Positions 27,001 through 35,647 of a stretch of DNA of 64,000 nucleotides are shown here, in pieces. Both the position numbers and the translations under genes were made by a program. The stretch covers positions 1,183,001 through 1,247,000 of the forward strand of contig OU452229.1 of NCBI GenBank assembly GCA_911728455.2, read 5' to 3'. Below the pieces are notes generated by a model. That model ran no database searches, had not been told where the DNA came from, and worked only from the letters and a program-made list of their open reading frames with translations. Each line of letters opens with the position of its first letter. Positions within the stretch are counted from its first letter, which is position 1. Source of the stretch: Marthasterias glacialis. Taxonomy: Eukaryota; Echinodermata; Asteroidea; Forcipulatida; Asteriidae.

Positions 27001-28459
27001 TCATCATTACAATAATCTTGGTTGCGCCATTTTGGTAGTCAATGTCCCTGTGTGTTATACAGTGTGGTGCGAATGTTAGGCGACGTGGCATTTACGTGCT
27101 TAACTGTTGACACCCAAAGTGGTGGGCGTGGCACAATCGCCGTGTGTGAGACATAATGCAAGGAGTCAACACAAATTCTGGGTCTTTTCAAAGGGTATGG
27201 AGAATATTCCCATGGAGGGAAACAAAGTGATGAGCTAGGGTAATGTAAAGCCATGTCTGAATTGATGGCTTCGGCAGTGGCTACTGTTGCTGTAGCCATT
27301 GGACACAGCCACAGCCAAAGTCACTTGATTCGGATGCAGCCGAGTCTGGTACTATCGACGATGATACATTTTGTGTTAAATATAACTGACATACAGATCC
27401 TTGTCATTTGATTGGTGGAACTTACATCACGTGACATTCACTATTACTCCCATCTGCAGCTGCAATCAAAAAGTCCTATTCGCCCGTGGGGAATAGTATT
27501 TCCCATTCAACAGGTAGGATCAGCCTTGTTCCCAATACTTTTGAGCAGTAGAGCGCAGCTGCTAAAACAAAGGAGCACCTGTGCAAAAGGTTGTAATATT
27601 ATCACACCCTGTGTATTGTGCTGTTCTACCTTTGCGTATTGCGCTATTTTAAGCTGCGCATCGACTTTGCTTGAAGATGAGTACAGGACAGTATAGCGCG
27701 TTTGTGTCACAAGGTGTCCTCCACATTCTTTAGAAAGAAGGGGTTTTAGAATTTTCAGAGTGTGGGGTGGACCAAGAACTGTGTCTTATTTGGTTTGTGT
27801 TTATTGTGAAAAAAAAAATCAAATGAAAAGGATCTATATAATATGTCAGTTATATAAAACAAATATTGAGTGGCTTTAGTTTGTGAAATGGGAGGAATGT
27901 TATCGCTCGGTAAAATTTTGACTTTTCCATTTTACTTGGCTCGCCTCGTGAAATGGAACAGTCAAAATTTTACCTTGTGATAATATTCCTCCCATTGCGC
28001 TCTGAGCAACTCAATATTTTTATGAAATTGTGTATTGATTGTAAATGAGCGGTCAACTAGTTCACTGGACTCAAATTTAGGTTCAGGATGGGGGCACTTT
28101 TATGTGACTTATTGAGCAAGACACTTGATATAATATTGCTTCGTCCTTTGGGTGTGACATCAAGCCAAAGGTCTCATGTGGTGTGTATTACATGTATTGA
28201 ACCCAACACACTTGTCGCTGGAGAGGAGAGAATACATTTCTTTAGCAAAACAGTGCTTAGCATTAAGCGAGACATCTCAGTGTCATCTTGAGTCCAAAAC
28301 ACTTGGGTGATTAGTTGCCGCATGCTAAAGGATGTGAATTGCTGTGGAATATTACCTACCCAAATTTTGAAGGGGGCTGTGATTGACAGATTTGTCCTAG
28401 CCACAGCTGCCTGACTATTTCATCATTCTTTTTTTTCTCCTAGTGATCCCAAGTTATGA
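21008..28459 (+). CDS. HMG20A: HMG20A/HMG20B-type HMG-box protein, 9 coding exons
   Basis: Chromatin-associated HMG-box protein (iBRAF/BRAF35 family) that in vertebrates associates with or opposes the LSD1-CoREST complex at neuronal genes. Exons: 21008-21135, 21978-22063, 22713-22768, 23253-23465, 24045-24212, 24504-24588, 25387-25602, 26806-26944, 28444-28459 (TGA); all phases agree, giving 368 aa against about 347 in human HMG20A. Residues about 91-110 are basic (WPKGKKRRK). The HMG box runs from about 113 to 185 ([34 protein letters not shown]). [15 protein letters not shown] is a conserved linker, 246-300 forms a coiled coil, and residues 318-363 match the family C-terminus ([25 protein letters not shown]). 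The Met was chosen as the first in frame after a probable 5'UTR acceptor. Probably the single pro-orthologue of HMG20A and HMG20B. Confidence 0.94.
23548..23674. repeat. Palindromic MITE GGCCGTGTCC, complete copy
   Basis: Ends GGCCGTGTCCAAATCAAGCG and GAATGAATGGCTTCGGC read from the other strand share GGCCGTGTCC and CTTCGGC blocks. Interior has TGGCTGCAACGACAACATTGAAGA. Related copies: 27253-27341, 36722-36795 and 50138-50249. Lies 83 bp after the HMG-box exon. Confidence 0.7.
24770..25025 (+). repeat. tRNA-derived SINE
   Basis: A-box-like GTGGCCAAGTTTAGTCAAG is followed by B box GGGTTTGAATCCC at 24822-24834. The tRNA-unrelated body (CTTGTGTCCTTGAGCAAGAC, then AACTATAATTGCTTC) is shared with 61371-61505, and a degenerate form is at 28060-28180. 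It ends in TGAAATAAAAGCCCAATTA. Lies in the HMG20 intron 24589-25386. Confidence 0.75.
25646..26060 (+). repeat. Local direct duplication, one unit split by a MITE
   Basis: The block GACAAATAAACTCCTTCAAT...AGACCATGTCAGCTTAGTTA at 25646 recurs 317 bp later at 25963 with a few changes. Homology resumes after the MITE (ACCATGAACATTCC against ACCTTAAGCATTCC) and runs on to TACTATGTTG. Removing the 149-bp MITE gives a duplication period of about 168 bp. Confidence 0.7.
25697..25845. repeat. 149-bp MITE, AAGCCCGGTTCATACTTCAC ends
   Basis: Terminal inverted repeats AAGCCCGGTTCATACTTCAC and GTGAAGTATGAACGGGGCTT. The interior has a second inner inversion (AATTTGACG / CGTCAAATT). It sits exactly between GTG and ACC of a sequence whose uninterrupted duplicate at about 26010 reads GTGACC, so its borders are defined by an empty-site paralogue. 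In the HMG20 intron 25603-26805. Confidence 0.8.
26429..26691 (+). repeat. MITE with long GC-box-rich inverted repeats, full copy
   Basis: Left arm GACCGATCCATGAAGCCCCG, then ATTGACCAATCACAGC and TGGCTAC; right arm GTAGCCA, GCTGTGATTGGTCAA, then GGGGGCGGGGTTTAATGGAT. Arms are about 55 nt with a few mismatches. A truncated inverted copy is at 3675-3871. The arms contain CCAAT-type (ATTGG) and GC-box-type (GGGGCGGGG) motifs. Confidence 0.8.
27253..27341. repeat. Palindromic MITE GGCCGTGTCC family, diverged copy
   Basis: TTGATGGCTTCGGCAGTGGC at one end and GCCAAAGTCACTTGATTCGG at the other match the two arms of the element at 23548-23674. In the last HMG20 intron (26945-28443). Confidence 0.55.
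27862..28018. repeat. Palindromic MITE, AATATTGAGT ends
   Basis: Nested inverted blocks: AATATTGAGT/ACTCAATATT outermost, then GGGAGGAATGTTATC with GATAATATTCCTCCC, then GGTAAAATTTTGACT with AGTCAAAATTTTACC around a core rich in CTCGCCTCGTG. About 157 bp, in the last HMG20 intron. Downstream, 28060-28180 is a degenerate SINE piece (TTGAGCAAGACACTT, ATATTGCTTC). Confidence 0.7.
28060..28180 (+). repeat. Degenerate tRNA-derived SINE body
   Basis: Contains GTGACTTATTGAGCAAGACA and AATATTGCTTC, matching the body of the SINEs at 24770-25025 and 61371-61505. The A and B boxes are too decayed to recognise. Confidence 0.45.
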
Positions 28460-29230
28460 CCAATGGAAGACACTGAGTGAGTGAGTACATCAGTAACCCA
28501 AGAGACTTGCCATCTAGCGTCACCTGTTTACTTAAAATCATCAAACGTATCGGTGGTAATTCATCAGGGTATATTTTCCCAGTCTATATCTATCAGGAGG
28601 TACTCTTGCTTCATTTGGGTGGATTTAGAGCTGAATATATCTCAGCTGTGGGCATTTATTTTACAGGGTGTGTAGTGGCATGCCTATCCCATCAGATTCA
28701 AACACCCTTGGTGGCTGTAGAAATGTACTGGAGGTGGAACTGAATGATCTGAGGGAGGTAACAAGCTCAAGTGTTCAAAATTTCATCAGATTTGATGTCA
28801 AGTATGGCAAGATATAATTTGTTTAGCCACAATATTGACGCTATTGGGAAAAATACACTCACAAAGACTAAACTTCGGTGCAATGTGTGAAACAAAGAAC
28901 CTCACAATCTAGCATGCTGTACTTGCAGAAATGGCCAAACTGGTTCTAAAGCCTAAACATGAGATAACTTTGAAATAACAGGACTCTGTTTTGATACGAA
29001 GGTTGAAGCAAAGTAAATTATTTCTGCATGGTAAATCTTTGCTGAATTCAAAAACCCTTTTTTTATATATCAAGTGTTTTTGTTAGATTTGTAACACTAG
29101 CCTGATCCAAGAAGCCCTGCCCACCAAGGCAACTGCCTTAGTAATGGAGCTCGGGTGGATGGGAACATCTGTCTCTGGCTCTCCATCGTCAAGCCAGTGC
29201 ACTGCACCACACAAAATGCACAATAAAACT
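28460..29230 (+). other. Probable HMG20 3'UTR
   Basis: Follows the HMG20 stop directly. AATAAA occurs at 29222-29227, preceded by ATGCAC. No coding exon is recognised. A donor-like GTGAGT at 28472-28480 could mark a UTR intron, but no support is visible. Confidence 0.4.
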
Positions 29231-29287
29231 AGCTATCTTACACAGAGGTGGCTTGTTTACTTTTCTGTGATGGGACTTCATTGTGTC

Positions 29288-29318
29288 AGTGGCGTAGCCA
29301 GCATCTTTTTTGCTTGGG

Positions 29319-29359
<41 letters not shown>

Positions 29360-29829
29360 ATATTTGTAAATGGGATCATTTCAGTTGAGGTCAAGTCCGA
29401 GATAATGCGGACTTCCACCCCCTCCCTGGTGACAATGTTTGAAGTTTGCAAATGTACACCTCTGTAACTTGAAAATACTTTGTCACACACAAAAATAAAT
29501 GAATCAACAAATAATAAGAATTAAATAAATAAAAAATTAAAAATAAAATCACTAATTTCACGGTGTCCAGTGGCTTGGGGGCAAGTAGGGGGGCAAGATG
29601 CCTCACAGGGAGGGCAACTGCCCCCTTTCTTTGCTACGCCACAGAAGGTGTCATAAATTTCGTTTTTTAGACTTTTGGGCACGGTCGGCACTTGTGATAG
29701 CTGGGGGGGCAAGTAGGGGGGCAAGATGCTCCACAGGAAGGGCAGTTGCCCCCTTTCTTTGCTATGCCACTGAAGATGTCATAATTTTCTTTTTTAAACT
29801 TTTGGGCGCAGTCGGCACTTGTGATTGAT
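29288..29829 (+). repeat. Repeat with GTGGCGTAGC ends, tandemly duplicated unit and 35-G run
   Basis: A unit of about 128 bp occurs twice in tandem (about 29573-29700 and 29701-29828), both with GGCAAGTAGGGGGGCAAGAT, TGCCCCCTTTCTTTGCTA and GTCGGCACTTGTGAT. TGGCGTAGCCAGC at 29290 is inverted relative to GCTACGCCAC in the first unit, so part of the region is bounded by inverted ends. Positions 29320-29354 are 35 consecutive G. Confidence 0.7.
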
Positions 29830-31931
29830 CACTACCTTCTAGAAGTTGAGCTTTACATGGATTAGTCTAATATTTTGACTCTTCCTTGTTGTGGAGAATG
29901 GATCTTGCAAAACAGTGTTTTTTCTTTTCTAATCAACGTTTTGTACATTACTGTAAATATGTGCCGATGTAATTTAAAATGAAGTTAGATGTTTCCATTA
30001 GTGTTAAATTGTGTTTGTAAAAAGACTTGTTTACAAATGTTGTTTTCATATGCTGATTGTCACATCGTTTTTTAAGCAGTACGTTTTAGCATTAGATCCG
30101 TAGTTGATATTCTGCTGTATTGGTTGTTTTTCCAAAGCCAAGCTCCTTTTTTACTTTTTTTTTGGGGGGGGAGACTTGGAATTTTTTTTTTTTTTTTTTT
30201 TTTTTTACATCCGTACTTGTTCTTGTAAAACAGCAATGCACAATTCTTGTTAATGTAGTTTCTAAAGAAGCCAAACTGAAAATCCATGCCCATTGTACGT
30301 CACGCATTTACAATGCCTGGCATGAGGCAAAGAACATCCTTTCCCGTATCGGTATTGCATCTTCCGTTATGCAAAATCTGAAGGGATTGAAACAGATGAT
30401 GGGGGTCACAAATGCAATAAGCACAACGTTGACGGCAGTTCCTTCCTGAGGTCTGAGATGTCAGATAATTTGCATGTTAAACCAGTCATCCCAAGGGTCA
30501 TGTCATATGAGGCAATTCGCAGGCGTCCAGTTCCAGGCAACCTCCAAGAAAAAAACAACTTACTTTCAATTTTCACATGAATTTCTTGTGGATAGTGAGC
30601 CACTGTTGAGGGAAAAAAAGGTGCTACTGAAGTGTGCCGTTTGCATGCAGTGTTGCTTCACAGTTGTCGGTAATAACTGCTATGTGTGACAAGGCACCCA
30701 TAAAGGCTTTTGTCGGGATGAACAAATTTGTTCCTTGCTTTACAAAAATTGAACGTAAATAAATAAACAATCGTCACAGTCATTGCTTTTGTAGATTTCT
30801 GCAGTCTCCAGTTCTGTTAGTTGAGCCAGAGTGTGTGGGTTCAAATTCTAACCAGGGCCTGCTTGTTTTATGAAACCCTCTAAGTTCTTGGTTTTTGAAG
30901 AAAGAATCAAGTCTATGCATGGCTGCAGATTGAGAGAGTTTCAGTTGCTAGTGCAGCATAATGGTTATCTCACTATCTGTTGTTTTGTTTATCAAAGCTT
31001 GCTTTGGACAAGAACTGTAATCACAAATTTAGTTTTGACTTGCCTTCATCGGACACTTTTTGTGAGTGGAGTTTCCTGTACCACTGCTTACATCGTCTGT
31101 GTGATAAATGCCTAGTGCTGTTGTACAATACATAGTTTCACTTTGCATGAAGGTGTTTTTCATAACGTCTGTCCATTAAAAGTGTAGGCAGAAATGGTTA
31201 TTATACAATATGTCAACGTTGTCACCGAGACATAAAACCTACAACATTGTGTCAGTCCAAAAACACAAGTAAAACAGGCTCAGGGCAAAAAAGGCCTTAT
31301 ATCACTCAATTGGATTTGCATCAAGGATAATTTTCAAACACATGCGTTGTGCAAAGGCTATTGGTGATACGTGTACGTCTATGCACTGACAGTAAAAGAT
31401 ATAGTGATTGTATAAATCGTTGTGTGCCCAGTAAAGACGTAGCGATAAGTTCCCGGTAAAAGGGCATTAATAAGCAACTGAAATTTTGTGTTTTAAGAAA
31501 ACTGAACAGGAAAGTTTGATTAATTTTTTAGCATTCAAAACTTATAGGAAGGTTAAATTCTGCATGGGAATGGGAAAGCATGTCTTTGGGTTAATTCTAG
31601 CAACAAAAATGTAACAATAAAGCCATATTTTCCATGTCAGGGGCCTTTTCATTACGCCCTTTTACCGGGCACACGACAAAATGTGCACATCTTCATCTAG
31701 ATTTGTTAGGTACTGGTACATGTAGTAGTGCATTGTGATTGCAGGTTTGAAATACTGCATTCGTTGTGATTTGTGCTCAGTTTTAAGCGCATAATCTAAT
31801 CTAATCATTTATTGTTTGAAGTGCACAACTTACAATTAACTGAGCACACAGTACAAAGGAACATTACCAATAAAACAGTCAAACTAAACTAAACAAAGAC
31901 CGAGTTTTAATCAAGGACTTGAAGGATTCAT

Positions 31932-32045
31932 AGGCCTTTTCGAAATCACGGTTATGGCTTGGGCTCTGTCTTGGGCTTCATCCACCTGACTGATTCCCTG
32001 TAAGGAAAGTGCACATTTCCCAAGCCGTGGTTTCGTAAAGGGCCA
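31932..32045. repeat. MITE with AGGCCTTTTCGAAATCACGG ends
   Basis: The left end AGGCCTTTTCGAAATCACGG, with GGCTTGGG inside, is inverted at the right as CCCAAGCCGTGGTTTCGTAA followed by AGGGCC. About 114 bp. Confidence 0.65.
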
Positions 32046-32100
32046 TAGCTGCTGGAAGCAGGAATGTATGATGGAAGCTCATTTTATACCAATGCTCAAA

Positions 32101-32277
32101 TGCCCCGTTCACACTAGATGAATTTCCCAGGAAAGTTTGGTTGACCTTTTCACACATGATTTGCCATTAACCTCTGGACGTGAGACAAACATGGGGTGGA
32201 GAGGGGGTTAAAATTACTCGGGGATTTGCTGGGGTTATATTTCCTGGGAATTGGCTCAGTAGTTTGAACAGGGCTTT
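32101..32277. repeat. MITE with GCCCCGTTCACACTAG ends
   Basis: Left GCCCCGTTCACACTAG and right GTAGTTTGAACAGGGCTT are imperfect inverted copies; inner TTTCCCAGGAAA / TTTCCTGGGAA also pair. Resembles the 25697-25845 element only in the terminal motif. Confidence 0.5.
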
Positions 32278-33119
32278 AGGCTTCATTTATGAAGTGTGTT
32301 ACTGAGTAGGTGCGGGGATCACTTAACTTGACCAGGTCGACCTTGGTGTGCTCATCAAGGGGAGATAATAGAAGTCCACGCTAACGCTAATAATAGAAGC
32401 AATTAGTACCCAGATCTCAGACGTGTCAAATTTCACTGACATAGCCATTTTGTCAGTGTTTCGTGTTGTTTATGCGCATTTACTGTACCACTGTGGTCTG
32501 GAGCACCAATCGCATTGTGGTGATTGCGTGAGTTGTATAAAGTTTGTCTGACATCCAGGTATTTGGGTAGTGACATCATAAGTGGGGGAGTGTGGTCAAC
32601 ATCTCCGACCATTCCTACCAATGCACCTGGGGACAGCCAACCGTAACTACTTTCATTATGTGTTAAGATGCCAGGTCCGATTTTTGGTAGATTTGATCCG
32701 AAAGTTACAAGCTTTCATTTTTGAAAGAAAGAAAAATGATAAGTGGTCGTTAATTGCAATTCAAAATGAACTGTTGTCCAGACCCATCTCACATCAATGA
32801 GTCATGTAGTGTACATGTGTGCATTGTCCGTGGCAAGTGCGAAAGTTTGTGTATGTTTTTCGTTTTAAACGGCATCGTCCAGTTTCAAAGTAAAACAAAA
32901 TTGCAAAAATTCTATAGAGCATTGTGAGATGTCAAAAGAGGGAACAAAATTACAGAATCATAAAACCACAAGGTTTTGTTTATGAATTTGGTTTTAAAAC
33001 ACACTGTCTCGTAATTTTCCTAAAATTAAAGGTCTAAATTGAAACTCCTTCGATACAATGGCGGAATGAGACGGCACCCCCTTTGTGATGAAGTCCCCCT
33101 TTAAAAATTAATTAGACTG

Positions 33120-33520
33120 GTACCTCGCGTGCTCGTTTCTTCTTCACGACGTGTCGGAGGTTTACCTAGTCTTGGTTCAAGACGTTGTTGTTCATCTTTA
33201 GACTATCCGCAAACTATCTATCGTGTATTAACGAACCATTGAACGATAGCGGGCGCTGTAACAACGAGGTTAGAACATGTTGCACCAAGACTAGTGTTTA
33301 CCACGCAGCAGGAGCAACGCTACACACCAACACAACAAAATACACACACTCTAGTAGTAGTCGTACACACATGATACGATCGCATGAATTTTAATTTCTA
33401 TCAGTCAGCGCAGTGATGTTGCCCGATCGATGGATGATGTTGCTCAGTTGACTGTTGCGGAACGAAGGGAGAAAAGTAACATAAATGTGGTTAAATGCTT
33501 GTCCAGGTAACTCAGCTGGT
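33120..33520 (+). promoter_or_regulatory. CpG-rich segment, candidate promoter and first exon of the PEAK gene
   Basis: By hand count about 24 CpG in 33121-33480, far denser than the surrounding AT-rich DNA. It ends with two donor-like sites, GTCCAG|GTAACT at 33506/33507 and CAGCTG|GTAAGT at 33518/33519. The PEAK coding exon opens with a splice acceptor and in-frame stops, so the gene needs an upstream untranslated exon. This is the best candidate on the + strand, implying a first intron of about 22 kb. No TATA box seen. Could equally serve a minus-strand transcript. Confidence 0.4.
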
Positions 33521-35536
33521 AAGTTGCAATTATTCGATTGAAACTTTTGAAAGTATGAATTTTTTAATATTCCATGATTATATCGTATTGACGTTTTATT
33601 ATTATTTTATTAATTATCGTAACTATTGTAAAATAGGCCTACCCTAGACCCAGTAACTGGGGCGCTGTACTCCTTTTTTGAGATTTTTGACATGATAATG
33701 TCAAAAATCTCAAAAAAGGAGTACAGCGCCCCAGTTACTGGGTCTAGGCCTACCCCAAAATTCCTTGACTGTGGTAGTGGTATCGATACGTCTCTTCCAT
33801 TGTGCTGCTTGCAGTGGCTAGTGCTATGCCTTTATTAATGTGGTCTGGTAGTACGGTCAGGTGGTGGATTGGTCGCATCTTTATTTGACCAATGGCAAAA
33901 AAAAAGAAAGAAAAAGATGCGATATGATGGATGAGTGAGAGCTGCGAGTCATTTGACATATTGTCCTAAACTCCTACTACATTAAATATTGCCATTGCTG
34001 TTGCCATAACCTAGGTTTCATGTGCAGAGGGGGCTAAACACAGGGGGCCAACGTTGATATTGTCAAGCTTGATCATATTGTATATAGTATACCTACACAT
34101 GATGAGGAAGTCAATGAAATCTTATTTCACAGAATCATGCTCCTCACACAGTACTGCCTGGTACTCTGCAATGGAGCTACAGTACATGTAAATAAAAGGT
34201 ATGCACAGGCGTTTTCCTACAGTAAACTTACAGATGTTTTGACCTCATTGAGGGCGCTGTTGTACATATCTCTATGGGACTCATGACGTCAGATGCATCT
34301 AAGGTCTATACTCTATTGTCATAATAAACAGGAGAACATCTACTCAAGTTGCAATAGTCAAAACCCTCAGGAGGACGATTATGTTGTCGCAACTAGAGAT
34401 TAGAGAACATCTTGTCTTCATCAAGGTCTTCATTTTTATTGGATCTCGTTCTGGCTCTGATGATACTGCCTCATAAAATCCTGAAGTGCGAGAGGTAATG
34501 TAGCATGCATGCAGGCACTCATGGAACAAAATAGAGAGAGAGCTGAATCAACTGCCACTTCCACTTCTCTAAAATCTTTCGTCTTAGATCTTATCAATTA
34601 CTTAATAACAAAACTGTTTGTAGTTATTATCCTTAACTCACTCCGCGGTAGTGAAGTTATCCGAGAAGTCCCCCAATCCACTAAGCGAAAAGAGTAGTAG
34701 TAGTCCCGGCCGATTTCTTACCCCCAGGTAGTACTTAAAAAGCAGGACAGTTCTTTTCAGAACTACGTCTCCCGAATTCCGAAAATCTACTCCACGGTAG
34801 TAGAATAATAGCAAGACAAGTTCTCACAGAGCAATCTACCGTATATAGCAAAGTAGATATAATCACATGGTGTTACCGCAAACCAAAAATATACATCCTT
34901 AACTGTCGTTTGTTAACTTGTGTCATAAAAAAGGATTCTTGCAAACATCACACGTAATGTGCAGTAGCCCTCTAGCCCCAGAGTGTTTGGCACTATTTAT
35001 GGAGCTTTTGTAGCATGTTCAAAGTTCCAACCATGCTGCAACTTGGTAAAGAAGGGCTGCTTAGATTCGTTTATATTTTTCTGGTCATGAGTGAAAACGT
35101 GATGTTTGATTATGGAACAAAGACGATAACCGTTAGGTTAATTTTGACATTGTACACAATAAAAGGACACCGAGGCAAATTACTTGAGATCGAACGTCAC
35201 AGCCTTGGAAAACTGTTTTTTTTTATTGCATCAAATACAATTGTGCCAGATGCTGAAATAAATGCCCATCCTGTTGCACATGAAAAAACTGCTGGGGGCA
35301 CTCCTGCCCCCTACCATTGTGCTTAAATGCCCAAATCGATTAATTTGACACATGATTGACCTGATTAATTTGACACATGGCCAAATTAATGGCACACCTG
35401 ACCCAAACTATGTCAGTAGAACTGACTAACATTTTCTGTGGGCATTGTCAATATTATTGGTTGATTTGGTTTGGTAAATTTGTAATGTTTCCACATATGT
35501 ACTGTATCACTATGACTGGCAATGCATAATTCTCAC
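33521..35536. other. Non-coding stretch with palindrome and short repeats
   Basis: Apart from the perfect palindrome at 33643-33748, this holds a diverged tandem pair near 34740-34850 (AGCAGGACAGTTCTTTTCAG against AGCAAGACAAGTTCTCACAG) and short repeats of TTAATTTGACACATG at 35339-35383. No gene is seen. Confidence 0.5.
33643..33748. repeat. Perfect 106-nt palindrome with 9-bp flanking direct repeat
   Basis: Arms 33643-33693 and 33698-33748 are exact reverse complements (51 nt each) around the 4-nt loop GATA. The element TAGACCCAGTAACTGGGGCG... to ...CAGTTACTGGGTCTA (33645-33746) is bracketed by GGCCTACCC at 33636-33644 and 33747-33755. A 9-bp target-site duplication fits Mutator-like elements (family knowledge), although the arms and repeat overlap by a base or two. 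No internal ORF. Confidence 0.9.
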
Positions 35537-35647
35537 CGGCAAGCTTGAGGTCACTGTTCCCTCCTTGTTCATTAGAAATATCCTTGTCCCATCTCTCAGA
35601 TAGCAAAACGAGTTCACTCCAAGCATGCTCAATAATAGCCAGTTGGT
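35537..35647 (-). pseudogene. Possible orphan nuclear-receptor-like LBD exon
   Basis: On the minus strand, a CCCCCACAG acceptor and a GCCG|GTGAGA donor bound 111 nt with an open frame of 36 codons in 2+1 phase. It reads QLAIIEHAWSELVLL then SERWDKDISNEQGGNSDLKLA. The first codon is completed as xAC, so D or N could precede Q. The pattern DQxxLLxxxWSELxxL is the helix 4-5 signature of nuclear receptor ligand-binding domains, closest by eye to the NR2E and NR5 groups. No DNA-binding domain or other LBD exon was found nearby. Could be an exon of an undetected gene, a gene relic, or chance. Confidence 0.3.

Larger units (their letters stand above)
29830..33119. other. Intergenic DNA with MITEs, no gene seen
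   Basis: No exon with recognisable protein similarity. Contains a T9G8 tract at 30155-30171, a T-run at 30182-30206, a tRNA-like B box (GTGGGTTCAAATTCTAAC) near 30836, and two inverted-repeat elements listed separately (31932-32045, 32101-32277). The remainder is AT-rich and featureless. Confidence 0.6.

Noticed and set aside
29144..29467. Open frame with a long poly-Gly stretch
   Set aside because: The Gly run is only the translation of a 35-G homopolymer inside a repeat.
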